Shown here: positions 1 to 12,958 of the stretch, piece after piece
How positions within the stretch are numbered: the first letter of the stretch is position 1
Layout of the letters: each line of letters begins with the position of its first letter
From: Nocardia asteroides
Lineage (GTDB): Bacteria > Actinomycetota > Actinomycetes > Mycobacteriales > Mycobacteriaceae
Assembly (NCBI RefSeq): GCF_021183625.1
Contig: NZ_CP089214.1
Location: forward strand, 1,984,001 to 2,048,000
DNA length: 64,000 bases
Reading direction: 5' to 3'
Translations under genes and position numbers: made by a program
Notes under the pieces: generated by a model
What the model was told of the DNA's origin: nothing
The model's input: only the letters and a program-made list of their open reading frames with translations
Database searches by the model: none

Positions 1-288
1 GCCGTACTTGCGGGCCAGCTGCCCGTCGAAGCGGTCGGTGATGGCGGCGACCGCGAACAGCACGGTGGCGCCGATCCGCCAGCCGGTGTCGTGGCCGTCG
101 GCGGTGAAGAGCGCCAGCACGAACAGCGGGACGATCGCGATCCGCAGCATGGTGAGCATGTTCGCGATGTTCATCAGCGGCACGGCGGGCTCGTGCGGCA
201 CGTGACCCTCCTGCGGCGCGCGCTGATAGCCGGGGCCGACGACGGGGGTGCTCCACCCCCGGTCGATCTCCTCGGGCTGCGCGCTCAC
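1..288 (-). CDS. pgsA: CDP-diacylglycerol-glycerol-3-phosphate phosphatidyltransferase, N-terminal part
   Basis: The first 96 codons are inside the window; the 3' end is cut by the left edge. The reverse strand reads a GTG start at 288, a polar stretch of about 37 residues, then a hydrophobic segment beginning MNIANMLTMLRIAIVP. The last visible part reads TDRFDGQLARKYG, the start of the CDP-alcohol phosphatidyltransferase signature (D-x2-DG-x2-AR). The enzyme makes phosphatidylglycerol phosphate in the membrane. It is divergent from argA with about 107 bases between them, as in mycobacteria (pgsA3-argA). No in-frame ATG or GTG lies upstream before a stop, so the start is well constrained. Confidence 0.9.
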   Translation of the reverse strand, partial: MSAQPEEIDRGWSTPVVGPGYQRAPQEGHVPHEPAVPLMNIANMLTMLRIAIVPLFVLALFTADGHDTGWRIGATVLFAVAAITDRFDGQLARKYG

Positions 289-395
289 GACGGCCCCTGG
301 CCCGCGGATCGCACGCGGCGATACCGGGAGCGGACGGGTCGGATGCGCGGCACAGGATCAGCCTATCGGTAACTGCCCCCGCTACTGTTCACCCC

Positions 396-965
396 ATGAC
401 TTCTCGGGCACCGACCGGTGCTTCCACCAGCGACGCGAACTCCGTCGCGCCTCCCGGCGCGCCCGCTTCCGCCGTGGTGGTGCGCCGAGCCCGCACCGCG
501 GACGTGCCGGGGATCAAGGGGCTCATCGATGTCTACGCGGGCCGCATCCTGCTGGAGAAGAACCTGGTGACGCTGTACGAGGCGGTCCAGGAGTTCTGGG
601 TGGCGGAGCAGGACGGCAGGCTCGTCGGCTGCGGCGCGCTGCACGTGCTCTGGGCGGACCTGGGCGAGGTGCGCACGGTGGCGGTGCACCCGAGCGTGAA
701 GGGCCACGGCGTGGGCAAGCTCATCGTGCGCAGGCTGGTCGAGGTGGCGCGGGAGCTGGGGCTGCACCGGGTGTTCGTGCTCACCTTCGAGGTGCCGTTC
801 TTCGCCGGGCACGGGTTCGTCGAGATCCACGGCACGCCGGTGACCGCCGAGGTGTACGCGGAGATGTGCCGCTCGTACGACACCGGCGTGGCCGAATTCC
901 TGGACCTCAGCTACGTGAAGCCGAACACGCTCGGCAATACTCGGATGCTGCTGACCCTGGATTGA
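396..965 (+). CDS. argA: Amino-acid N-acetyltransferase (GNAT), N-acetylglutamate synthase
   Basis: A 189-residue GNAT protein closely resembling mycobacterial ArgA (Rv2747), which acetylates glutamate in the first step of arginine synthesis. The N-terminal 25 residues are low-complexity and poorly conserved. The GNAT core starts at VVVRRART (about 28) and has the acetyl-CoA loop VAVHPSVKGHGVGK (about 95-108). The C-terminal half keeps the family signatures FVLTFEVPFF, GTPVTAEVYAEMCRSYD and LSYVKPNTLGN. A possible -10 element TACTGT at 383-388 ends 7 bases before the ATG, so the mRNA may be leaderless; no ribosome site is visible. A YciI-like gene follows 11 bases downstream. Confidence 0.93.
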   Translation: MTSRAPTGASTSDANSVAPPGAPASAVVVRRARTADVPGIKGLIDVYAGRILLEKNLVTLYEAVQEFWVAEQDGRLVGCGALHVLWADLGEVRTVAVHPSVKGHGVGKLIVRRLVEVARELGLHRVFVLTFEVPFFAGHGFVEIHGTPVTAEVYAEMCRSYDTGVAEFLDLSYVKPNTLGNTRMLLTLD

Positions 966-976
966 GGAGATCGCCC

Positions 977-1261
977 GTGCCCACCTTCGCCGTGCACTAC
1001 ACCTACTCCGACGGCACCGTGCCCGGCCGCGATGTCCATCGCGCGGAGCATCGGAACTGGCTGGGGTCGCTCGTCGACGCCGGGAGTCTGCTCACCAGCG
1101 GGCCGTATCCCGACGGGTCGGGGGCCCTGCTCATCTTCCGCGTCGAGACCGAATCGGAGCTGGGTGATCTGCTCGAGCGGGATCCGTTCGCCCGCGAGGA
1201 GCTGATCGACGCGGTGCGCGTCGCGGAGTGGTTGCCGGTGCTCGGCGCGTTCTCGGACTGA
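977..1261 (+). CDS. YciI-like protein
   Basis: A 94-residue YCII-related protein beginning VPTFAVHYTYSD at a GTG preceded by TGAGGAGAT. The family adopts a dimeric ferredoxin-like fold; some members dehalogenate small substrates and most are uncharacterised. Visible YciI features are the first beta strand AVHYTYSD, H-R-x-EH-x-W-L (about 23-31), TSGPYPDGSGALLIF in the middle, and the closing VAEWLPVLGAF. It lies 11 bases after argA, probably in the same transcript, and ends just before a strong terminator. The physiological substrate cannot be inferred. Confidence 0.85.
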   Translation: MPTFAVHYTYSDGTVPGRDVHRAEHRNWLGSLVDAGSLLTSGPYPDGSGALLIFRVETESELGDLLERDPFAREELIDAVRVAEWLPVLGAFSD

Positions 1262-1282
1262 ATCTCGCGTCCGAGGGGTGCG

Positions 1283-1318
1283 GCGGGGGCGGCACACCCG
1301 ACGGTGTGCCGCCCCCGC
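1283..1318. terminator. Bidirectional stem-loop terminator
   Basis: Perfect 16-bp inverted repeat GCGGGGGCGGCACACC (1283-1298) with its complement at 1303-1318 and a 4-base CGAC loop. It lies 21 bases after the YciI stop and 35 bases from the terC stop on the other strand, so it can end both convergent transcripts. There is no T-tract, as is usual in actinobacteria. Confidence 0.88.
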
Positions 1319-1353
1319 ACCCCTGCTGGGGCTGCTCCGGCCCGCTTCAGCGG

Positions 1354-2367
1354 CTACTTCGGCTCCACCGCCTCCGGTTCCTCCGCGCGCGGCTTCGCGG
1401 TGCCGCGGGTGCGGAGGAGGCTGGCGACGGTGGCGACCGCGAGGATGCCGATGATCACCGAGAGCGAGACCGGGGTGGAGATCTCGGGGACGGAGACGTG
1501 CTCGCCGCCGTTGATGAAGCCGAGCGTGTTCTCGTGCAGCGCGTGCAGCACCAGCTTGACGCCGATGAACGCCAGGATGGCGGAGAGGCCGTAGGAGAGG
1601 TAGACGAGCCGGTCCAGCAACCCGCCGATCAGGAAGTACAGCTGGCGCAGCCCCATGAGGGCGAAGGCGTTCGCGGTGAAGACCAGGTACGGCTGCTCGG
1701 TGAGGCCGTAGATCGCCGGGATGGAGTCGAGCGCGAAGAGCAGGTCGGCGAAGCCGATGGCGAGCAGCGCCAGCAGCATCGGGGTGACCACGCGCTTGCC
1801 GTCGATCCGGGCGAGCAGTTTGTCGCCGTGGTAGTCGTCGGTGGTCGGCACCAGCTTCTTGGTGATCCGGACGATCGCGGAGTCCCGCTTCTCCTCGGTC
1901 TCCACCTCGTGCCCGCTGTCCTTGAGCAGCTTCGCGGCGGTGTAGATCAGGAAGGCGCCGAACAGGTAGAACACCCAGCTGAAGGCGCTGATCGCGGCGG
2001 CGCCGACGGCGATGAAGCCGCCGCGCATCACCAGCGCCAGCACGATGCCGATGAGCAGCACCTTCTGCTGGTACTTCCGCGGCACCGCGAAGGTGCTCAT
2101 GATGATCAGGAAGACGAACAGGTTGTCCACCGAGAGCGCCTTCTCGGTGACGAAGCCCGCGTAGTACTCACCGGCGTAGGTGCCGCCCCACTGCCAGGCG
2201 ACGAAGCCGCCGAAGAGCAGCGCGATCCCGATATAGACAGCGGACCACGAGCCGGATTCCTTGAAGGTCGGCTCGTGCGGTGTGCGCACGTGCGCGAAGA
2301 AGTCGAAGACGAACAATCCCAGGATCACCACGATGGTGATCACCCATACGAGTCCGGTCACCTGCAT
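1354..2367 (-). CDS. TerC family integral membrane protein (putative metal exporter)
   Basis: A 337-residue multi-spanning membrane protein of the TerC/Alx family, linked to Mn2+ export and tellurite resistance. About nine hydrophobic segments are visible. The TerC hallmark acidic motifs inside membrane segments are present: EKALSVDNLFVF (75-86) and, in the second half, FADLLFALDSIPAIYG. The C-terminal tail after about 315 is charged (TRGTAKPRAEEPEAVEPK) and probably cytosolic. Start ATG at 2367. I looked upstream for the manganese riboswitch (yybP-ykoY) that often precedes terC and did not see its conserved loops. Substrate inferred from the family only. Confidence 0.88.
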   Translation of the reverse strand: MQVTGLVWVITIVVILGLFVFDFFAHVRTPHEPTFKESGSWSAVYIGIALLFGGFVAWQWGGTYAGEYYAGFVTEKALSVDNLFVFLIIMSTFAVPRKYQQKVLLIGIVLALVMRGGFIAVGAAAISAFSWVFYLFGAFLIYTAAKLLKDSGHEVETEEKRDSAIVRITKKLVPTTDDYHGDKLLARIDGKRVVTPMLLALLAIGFADLLFALDSIPAIYGLTEQPYLVFTANAFALMGLRQLYFLIGGLLDRLVYLSYGLSAILAFIGVKLVLHALHENTLGFINGGEHVSVPEISTPVSLSVIIGILAVATVASLLRTRGTAKPRAEEPEAVEPK

Positions 2368-2479
2368 GCGCGGGTCCTGTCGACGGCGGCGGCGGTCATG
2401 GCACCCAGCATGCCCGAATTGTCCGAGGTTTGCCGCAAGGCAGCGGAACCGGGTGCTTCGTCACATCGGACGGTACACC

Positions 2480-5134
2480 TCAGTCCGCGTCGGCCGGCTC
2501 CGGATCGCCGCCGCCACGGATGGCGAACAGCACGCCGTCCAGCTCGTCCGGCTTGACCAGAACATCCCTGGCCTTGGAGCCCTCGCTCGGCCCGACCACG
2601 CCCCTGGTCTCCATGAGATCCATCAGCCTGCCCGCCTTGGCGAAGCCGACCCGCAGCTTGCGCTGCAGCATCGAGGTGGAGCCGAACTGCGAGGTCACGA
2701 CCAGCTCCACCGCCTGCAGCAGCACGTCGAGGTCGTCGCCGATATCGGCGTCGACCTCCTTCTTCTCGCCTGCCTTCGCCGCGGTGACGCCCTCGGTGTA
2801 CTCCGGCTCGGCCTGGTTCTTGGCGAACTCGACGACGGCGTAGATCTCCTCGTCGGAGATGTAGGCGCCCTGCAGCCGGGTCGGCTTGCCCGCGCCCATC
2901 GGCAGGAAGAGCCCGTCGCCCATGCCGATCAGCTTCTCCGCGCCGGGCTGGTCCAGGATGACGCGCGAGTCGGTGAGCGAGGAGGTCGCGAAGGCCAGCC
3001 GGGAGGGAACGTTCGTCTTGATCAGGCCGGTGACCACGTCCACCGAGGGCCGCTGGGTGGCGAGCACCAGGTGGATGCCTGCCGCGCGGGCCTTCTGGGT
3101 GATCCGGACGATCGCCTCCTCGACGTCGCGCGGGGCGGTCATCATCAGGTCGGCGAGCTCGTCCACGATGGCCAGGATGTACGGGTACGGCCGGTACACC
3201 CGCTCGCTGCCGAGCGGGGTGGTGATCGCGCCGGACTTCACCTTGCGGTTGAAGTCGTCGATGTGCCGCACCTTGCTGGCCTGCATGTCCTGGTAGCGCT
3301 GCTCCATCTCCTCGACCAGCCAGGCCAGCGCGGCGGCGGCCTTCTTGGGCTGGGTGATGATCGGCGTGATCAGGTGCGGGATGCCCTCGTAGGGGGTGAG
3401 CTCGACCATCTTGGGGTCGATCAGGATGAGCCGCACCTCCTCCGGCGTCGCCCGCTGCAACAGCGAGACCAGCATGGAGTTCACGAAGCTCGACTTGCCG
3501 GAGCCGGTGGAGCCCGCCACGAGCAGGTGCGGCATCTTGGCCAGGTTCGCCGAGACGAACTCGCCCTCGATGTTCTTGCCGAGCCCGATCACCAGCGGGT
3601 GGTGGTCGCTGCGGGTGGAGCCGGCCTTGAGCACGTCGGCCAGCCGGACCAGCTCACGGTCGGAGTTCGGCACCTCGATGCCGACCGCGGACTTGCCCGG
3701 GATCGGCGCGAGCAGCCGGACGTTCTCGGTCGCCACCGCGTAGGCGATGTTCCTGGCCAGCGCGGTGATCTTCTCGACCTTCACGCCGGGGCCGAGCTCC
3801 ACCTCGTACCGGGTGACCGTCGGGCCGCGGACGAAGCCGGTGACCGCCGCGTCGATCTTGAATTGCACCAGCACCTCGGTGATCGCCTCGATCATCGATT
3901 CGTTGGCGGCGCTGCGCTTCTTCGGCGGGTCGCCGTCGGTGAGCAGCGAGAGCGGCGGCAGCGTGTAATCGCCCTCGATCACCCGGTCGGCGACGAACTC
4001 CGGCTCGGCGGGCGGCGGCGGGGTCTGGTCGACCGGCTTCGGGGCGGCGCGCCTGCGGGCGGGCCGCGGGGCGGGCTCGGGGTCGAGCGGCGGCTCGATC
4101 GGCTTGGCGTCGCGCAGCGGCGGTTCGCCGAGCAGCTCGGTGGGCGCGGAGGAGCCGGGGAACTCGTCGGTCGGGTAGTTCTCGGCCGGGGTGCGGCCGC
4201 GGCGGCGGCGCGGGCGCGCGGGCGGGTCGTCGTAGCCGGGCGGGTCGAGCGTGCCGTAGCCGGTGTCGAAGGGGTGCGCGGCGTCGTAGTCGGTGTACTC
4301 GTCGCCGCCGGACTGGGTGCCGAAGTAGCGGCGCAGCACGTCGGGCACCTCGCGCACGGTGATGCCGGTGAGCAGCAGCACGCCGAAGGCGATGCAGAGC
4401 ACCAGGATCGGGGCGGCGAGCCACGGGGTGAGCCCCTGGCCGAGCGGGCCGCCGGTGACGAAGCCGAGGAAGCCCGCGGCCCTGGAGCGGCCGTGCGCGT
4501 CGGTGGGGGCGCCCGCGGCGAGGTGCCAGAGGCCGAGGAAGGGCAGCCCGACCAGCAGCCCGCCGAGGACCAGGCGGGGCCGGATCTCCGGGCGCGGCTC
4601 GGTGCGCATGAGGATCACCGCGACGGCCGCCGCGCCGAACGGGACCGCGGCGGAGGCGGAGCCGCCCACCGCGCGGATCACCGTCTCCACCCAGCGGCCG
4701 ACCGGGCCGCCCGCGGAGAGCCAGACGGCGGCGGCGACCACGGCCGCGAAGGCGAGCAGCCCCAGCGCGATGCCGTCGCGCCGGTGGCCGTGGTCGATAT
4801 CGCCCGCCTTGCTCACCGTGCGGGTGGCGGCCCCGACGCCGCGCGCCAGCATCGACCAGCCGCCGGTGACGGCGCGGGTGAGGACGGCGAGCGGGGCGGT
4901 GTTCGAGCGGGCCCCCGCCGGACGCCTGGCCGGGCGGCGGGCGGCACCGGCCCGCGCGGTCGCGCCTGCCCGGGCGGTGGCGCCCGCGCGCGGCGTGCTG
5001 CGTGCCCTCGGGGCCGGCGCCGCTGCCCGCGGCACCCCGGAAGCGGCGGGCGCGGAACCGGTCCGGGGAGCCCGCCCCCGCGCCGATCCCGCGCGCGGCC
5101 GAGCCGACGTGGTGCTGCGGGGCTTACCTGCCAT
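2480..5134 (-). CDS. ftsK: DNA translocase FtsK/SpoIIIE
   Basis: An 884-residue septal DNA pump that clears chromosome ends during division and activates dif recombination. Order of parts: an Ala/Arg/Pro-rich cytosolic N-terminus (1-105), four to five membrane segments (about 120-270), an acidic/proline-rich linker with repeated [14 protein letters not shown] runs (to about 400), the motor with Walker [10 protein letters not shown] (about 540) and Walker [14 protein letters not shown] (about 660), and the KOPS-binding gamma winged helix near [20 protein letters not shown] (about 805-870). The N-terminal Ala/Arg tract is more repetitive than in mycobacteria. Start ATG 5134, about 90 bases from the next gene. 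Confidence 0.95.
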   Translation of the reverse strand: MAGKPRSTTSARPRAGSARGRAPRTGSAPAASGVPRAAAPAPRARSTPRAGATARAGATARAGAARRPARRPAGARSNTAPLAVLTRAVTGGWSMLARGVGAATRTVSKAGDIDHGHRRDGIALGLLAFAAVVAAAVWLSAGGPVGRWVETVIRAVGGSASAAVPFGAAAVAVILMRTEPRPEIRPRLVLGGLLVGLPFLGLWHLAAGAPTDAHGRSRAAGFLGFVTGGPLGQGLTPWLAAPILVLCIAFGVLLLTGITVREVPDVLRRYFGTQSGGDEYTDYDAAHPFDTGYGTLDPPGYDDPPARPRRRRGRTPAENYPTDEFPGSSAPTELLGEPPLRDAKPIEPPLDPEPAPRPARRRAAPKPVDQTPPPPAEPEFVADRVIEGDYTLPPLSLLTDGDPPKKRSAANESMIEAITEVLVQFKIDAAVTGFVRGPTVTRYEVELGPGVKVEKITALARNIAYAVATENVRLLAPIPGKSAVGIEVPNSDRELVRLADVLKAGSTRSDHHPLVIGLGKNIEGEFVSANLAKMPHLLVAGSTGSGKSSFVNSMLVSLLQRATPEEVRLILIDPKMVELTPYEGIPHLITPIITQPKKAAAALAWLVEEMEQRYQDMQASKVRHIDDFNRKVKSGAITTPLGSERVYRPYPYILAIVDELADLMMTAPRDVEEAIVRITQKARAAGIHLVLATQRPSVDVVTGLIKTNVPSRLAFATSSLTDSRVILDQPGAEKLIGMGDGLFLPMGAGKPTRLQGAYISDEEIYAVVEFAKNQAEPEYTEGVTAAKAGEKKEVDADIGDDLDVLLQAVELVVTSQFGSTSMLQRKLRVGFAKAGRLMDLMETRGVVGPSEGSKARDVLVKPDELDGVLFAIRGGGDPEPADAD

Positions 5135-5224
5135 GGCCCCAGGCTAGCCCCAAATACCCCGCGGAAACCATCCGCAACACTGTTCCCGCGCGTCTCGTGC
5201 GCCGGTCACGCGGTGGTTCGCCGC

Positions 5225-5848
5225 CTAGAGGGAGCGGTCCAGAGCGAGGACCGCGCGGACCGAGTCCTCGGGACCGGAGGTCTCGATCCGCACCTTGTCG
5301 CGCCCGAAGGCGTGCAGCAGCAGCTCGGCGGGCGCGCCGAGCAGGACCACCGGCTCCCCGGAGCCCGAGCCGATCCGCGCCTCGTCCCCGTCCGGGGTGC
5401 GCAGCACGATCGGCGCGGGCGACTTCCGGTAGGCCATCTTCCCCATACGCCGCACGGTCTTCCAGAGCTGCCGCTGCTCATCGCCGGGAAGTTCGCGTGG
5501 CTCCCACGTCTCGCCCCCGCGGCGCACGTCCTCGTGGTGCACGAAGTACTCGGCGAGGTTGGCGACGGCGTCGATCGGCTTGAGCGGCGACCACCACGGC
5601 GGGCCGGTGCGCACCTCCTCCAGCAGCTCGGGGAACGGCCGCTCGGCGGCACGCGCCTGCACCCGCTCCAGCCGCGGCGCGAGCGCCTTGATCATGATGC
5701 CGGGCGCTGCGTCCGGCCTGCGCTCCCGCACCACCAGGTGCGCGGCGAGATCACGAACGCTCCAGCTGCCGCAGAGCGTCGGTGCGTCCGGACCCGCGGC
5801 CGCCATCGTCGCCACCAGTTCGCGGCGTTCCTTCTGTGCCATGCTCAT
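5225..5848 (-). CDS. TIGR03085 / maleylpyruvate isomerase-type metal-binding protein
   Basis: A 207-residue protein of the DinB/MDMPI-N helical-bundle fold. The four-helix part has LCGSWSVRDLAAHLVVRERRPD (about 23-44) and later LAEYFVHHEDVRRGG. These hold the spaced histidines expected to bind a divalent metal in this family. The second half is a beta-rich domain (IVLRTPDGDEARIGSGSGEPVVLLG). Mycothiol-dependent isomerases share the fold, so a thiol-linked role is possible but unproven. Start chosen at ATG 5848; a second in-frame ATG at 5842 is equally possible. Divergent from the secreted DUF4189 gene. Confidence 0.8.
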   Translation of the reverse strand: MSMAQKERRELVATMAAAGPDAPTLCGSWSVRDLAAHLVVRERRPDAAPGIMIKALAPRLERVQARAAERPFPELLEEVRTGPPWWSPLKPIDAVANLAEYFVHHEDVRRGGETWEPRELPGDEQRQLWKTVRRMGKMAYRKSPAPIVLRTPDGDEARIGSGSGEPVVLLGAPAELLLHAFGRDKVRIETSGPEDSVRAVLALDRSL

Positions 5849-5941
5849 CCTGCCGAAGATACCCAGCGCGCGCCGCACTGTGTATTTTGTTGCTTCGGTC
5901 CATCGGGTCGTGGATCTTCCGGACAGAAGGGCAACTCCCCC

Positions 5942-6325
5942 GTGAAAAAATTCGTCTCCGGCGTCGCCGTCGCCGCCGCGGTCGGCTCCGCGCTGACGCT
6001 CGGCGCTCCCTCCGCACACGCCGTGCAGTCCTACTACGGCGCGATCGCGCTCTCCCCCGGCACCGGGCTGATCGGCTACTCCTACGACTACGCCGACGTC
6101 GACCAGGCCACCGCGAAGGCGCTGGCCAGCTGCGGCGCCGCGGACTGCGAGTCGCTGGTGTGGTTCGCCAACGGCTGCGGCGCCGTCGCCTACTCGGAGC
6201 GCACCGCCACCTGGAGCTGGGCCTACGGCGCCTCGCGCCGCTCCGCGCAGTCGCTGGCGCTCAACGAGAACTACTCCGACGCCACCATCGTGCACTGGAA
6301 CTGCACCTCCAACCACAGCAACTGA
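5942..6325 (+). CDS. Secreted DUF4189 domain protein
   Basis: A 127-residue exported protein starting at GTG 5942, preceded by AGAAGG at a good distance. Residues 1-28 form a Sec signal peptide (VKKF, hydrophobic core, then PSAHA before VQSYYGAIAL). The mature part is the DUF4189 domain: YGAIALSPGTGLIGYSYDYADVD, paired cysteines in SCGAADCESLVWFANGCGAVAY, and a terminal NCTSNHSN. The four mature cysteines suggest two disulfides outside the cell. Function unknown; such domains are abundant in Nocardia. The next gene, a lipoprotein, follows 11 bases later, suggesting a common transcript. Confidence 0.85.
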   Translation: MKKFVSGVAVAAAVGSALTLGAPSAHAVQSYYGAIALSPGTGLIGYSYDYADVDQATAKALASCGAADCESLVWFANGCGAVAYSERTATWSWAYGASRRSAQSLALNENYSDATIVHWNCTSNHSN

Positions 6326-6336
6326 CGGGGAACACC

Positions 6337-6903
6337 GTGAAGCACCCTTTCCGCACCGCCGTCGCGGTGCTCCTGACCACGGCCGCCTGCACCCTCGCGG
6401 TCGGCTGCAGCAGCTCCTCGGACGACACGGCGTCGGACAGCACCGTCGCCACCGCCACCCGCGACGCCGATGCCGGCCAGGCACAGGGCGGCAGCGACAA
6501 CGGCACCAAGGCGACCGGCGCCGCGCCGACCACGGCGGCTGCGCCTGTGCTGGCCAAGCCGACGGTCGCCGAGCTGAACGACCGGCTCACCAAGGCCTTC
6601 GACCCCGCGGTGCCGAACGCCGAGAAGACCAGCTGGATCCAGAACGCCGAGCAGGACCCCTACCTGGTGCAGAACCTGGTGGCGGCGGCCGAGCGGGAGA
6701 ACGTCACCGTGAAGGTGACGAACGTGCAGGAGCCGGCGGGCGGCAAGGTCAAGGCCGACGCCGACGTCTCGATCGGCGGCACGCCGGTGCAGAACGCCTT
6801 CATCGAGTTCGTCTCCGAGGGCGGGCAGTGGAAGGTCTCGAACACCTTCGCCTGCAACGTCGTCAAGAGCGCGAAGATCGAATCGGCCGCCTGCGAGGGC
6901 TGA
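6337..6903 (+). CDS. Lipoprotein resembling the MTB12 low-molecular-weight antigen family
   Basis: A 188-residue lipoprotein starting at GTG 6337. The signal peptide ends in a lipobox LAVGC with the lipidated cysteine near residue 24, followed by a Ser/Asp/Thr/Ala-rich linker to about 75. The folded part (PTVAELNDRLTKAFDP to the end) resembles the cystatin/NTF2-like fold of mycobacterial Mtb12-type antigens, with a final pattern WKVSNTFACNVVKSAKIESAACEG and two cysteines. It probably sits on the outer face of the cytoplasmic membrane. Role unknown. It ends next to a clear terminator. Confidence 0.82.
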   Translation: MKHPFRTAVAVLLTTAACTLAVGCSSSSDDTASDSTVATATRDADAGQAQGGSDNGTKATGAAPTTAAAPVLAKPTVAELNDRLTKAFDPAVPNAEKTSWIQNAEQDPYLVQNLVAAAERENVTVKVTNVQEPAGGKVKADADVSIGGTPVQNAFIEFVSEGGQWKVSNTFACNVVKSAKIESAACEG

Positions 6904-6917
6904 GCCGAGGCACGAGA

Positions 6918-6950
6918 AGAGCCCGCCGGAGATCTCCTCCGGCGGGCTCT
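6918..6950. terminator. Bidirectional stem-loop terminator
   Basis: Perfect 14-bp stem AGAGCCCGCCGGAG (6918-6931) pairing with 6937-6950 around a 5-base ATCTC loop; the + strand continues into GTCGTCTCGGT. It lies between the convergent lipoprotein and RNase J genes, 15 and 34 bases from their stops. Confidence 0.88.
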
Positions 6951-6983
6951 GTCGTCTCGGTGGGGCTGAGTCGTCTCCGTGGG

Positions 6984-11904
<4,921 letters not shown>

Positions 11905-11935
11905 GCCGCGCAGGATCTCACGGGGGTCCGACAGG

Positions 11936-12958
11936 TCAGGTGGAGACCCGGACGGCACCGGCCGCGTCGATCTCGATCCGCCGGTCCCCGGCGCCCGCCG
12001 CGGCGAGCACGGTGGCCAGCACCCGGCGCCCCATCGGCAGCACCCGCACGGTGACGGTGCCGTCGGTGGCGGCGTCCAGCTCGCCCGCGGCGGCGTCGAC
12101 CACCCGCTCGCGCACCCACCGCGGCACCCCGGCGAAGCCGCCGTCGTCCAGCAGCACCACCTCGACCCCGCGCGCCCGCGCGCCGCGGGCGGCGGCGCTC
12201 AGCTCGTCGGTGACCAGCTGCGGGGCGCGCAGCCCGTCCCTGAGCTCGGCCTCGAGCAGCCTGCACTCCTCGCGGTCCCGCCCGTTCAGGTCCGCGCCCG
12301 CGGCGATCCGCTCCAGCATGGGCCTGGCCAGCCGGTCCAGCCGGGCGAGCTGCCGATCGCGCTCGCCGTTCTCGGCGGCGAGGGTGGCCTCGGCGGCGGC
12401 CCGCAGCGTCGCCTCCTCGCGCAGGGTGTGCAGCGAGCGCTGGGTCGGCCGCATGACGGCGGCGAAGAGCGAGACCCCGGCCACGGTGCCGATCGGCACG
12501 ACGGTGCCGACGAAGGAGCCGCCGGTCATCCCCTCGGCCGCGGCCAGCACCGCGATCACCCCCGCGGTGGCGGCCACCCCGATCCAGGCGGCGCCGAGCC
12601 TGCCGCGCAGGACCAGCAGGGCGAGCACGTAGGAGGCGGCGAATGCGGTCGAGACCTGCGGGGTGTCGCCGCGGTTCGGCAGCCCGGTCATGGTGAGCAC
12701 GGCAGCCAGCGGGGCGGCGAGCACCACCAGCGCGGTCGCGCTGACGGGCAGCGGGTCGACCGGGATGACCAGCACCAGCAGCCCGGCGGCGGCCAGCGCG
12801 AGCAGGGCGAGCAGCGCGGGCACCGGCGGCGACCCGGCGAAGTTGCGCACCATGTAGAGCACGATGATGGCCTCGAAGCCGACCAGGAAGAGCCAGGCGG
12901 CGCCGTCGCGCAGGCCGAGCAGGTCACGCAGCGCGAAATCGGTGTCCCGGTCAGCCAT
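11936..12958 (-). CDS. Membrane protein with a histidine-kinase-like architecture lacking recognisable catalytic boxes
   Basis: A 340-residue protein with six to seven hydrophobic segments in residues 15-165. A helical coiled-coil region follows (MRPTQRSLHTLREEATLRAAAEATLAAENGERDRQ, 165-205). The C-terminal domain of about 130 residues (APQLVTDELSAAARGARARGVEVVLLDDGG onward) has the position of a GHKL ATPase. I see neither a convincing phospho-acceptor histidine box nor the N, G1 and G2 boxes. Its ATG overlaps the upstream kinase stop by 8 bases, making it the third gene of a regulator-kinase operon. It may be an accessory partner that dimerises with or tunes the kinase; this is inference. 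Confidence 0.7.
   Translation of the reverse strand: MADRDTDFALRDLLGLRDGAAWLFLVGFEAIIVLYMVRNFAGSPPVPALLALLALAAAGLLVLVIPVDPLPVSATALVVLAAPLAAVLTMTGLPNRGDTPQVSTAFAASYVLALLVLRGRLGAAWIGVAATAGVIAVLAAAEGMTGGSFVGTVVPIGTVAGVSLFAAVMRPTQRSLHTLREEATLRAAAEATLAAENGERDRQLARLDRLARPMLERIAAGADLNGRDREECRLLEAELRDGLRAPQLVTDELSAAARGARARGVEVVLLDDGGFAGVPRWVRERVVDAAAGELDAATDGTVTVRVLPMGRRVLATVLAAAGAGDRRIEIDAAGAVRVST

Noticed and set aside
2368..2479. Manganese (yybP-ykoY) riboswitch before terC
   Set aside because: The conserved internal-loop sequences of that riboswitch are not visible in this 112-base interval.
2261..6325. Very long open frame on the + strand opposite ftsK
   Set aside because: Opposite-strand frames stay open in GC-rich coding DNA. 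The peptide is low-complexity His/Arg/Gly-rich with no domain; ftsK and the DUF4189 gene explain the region.
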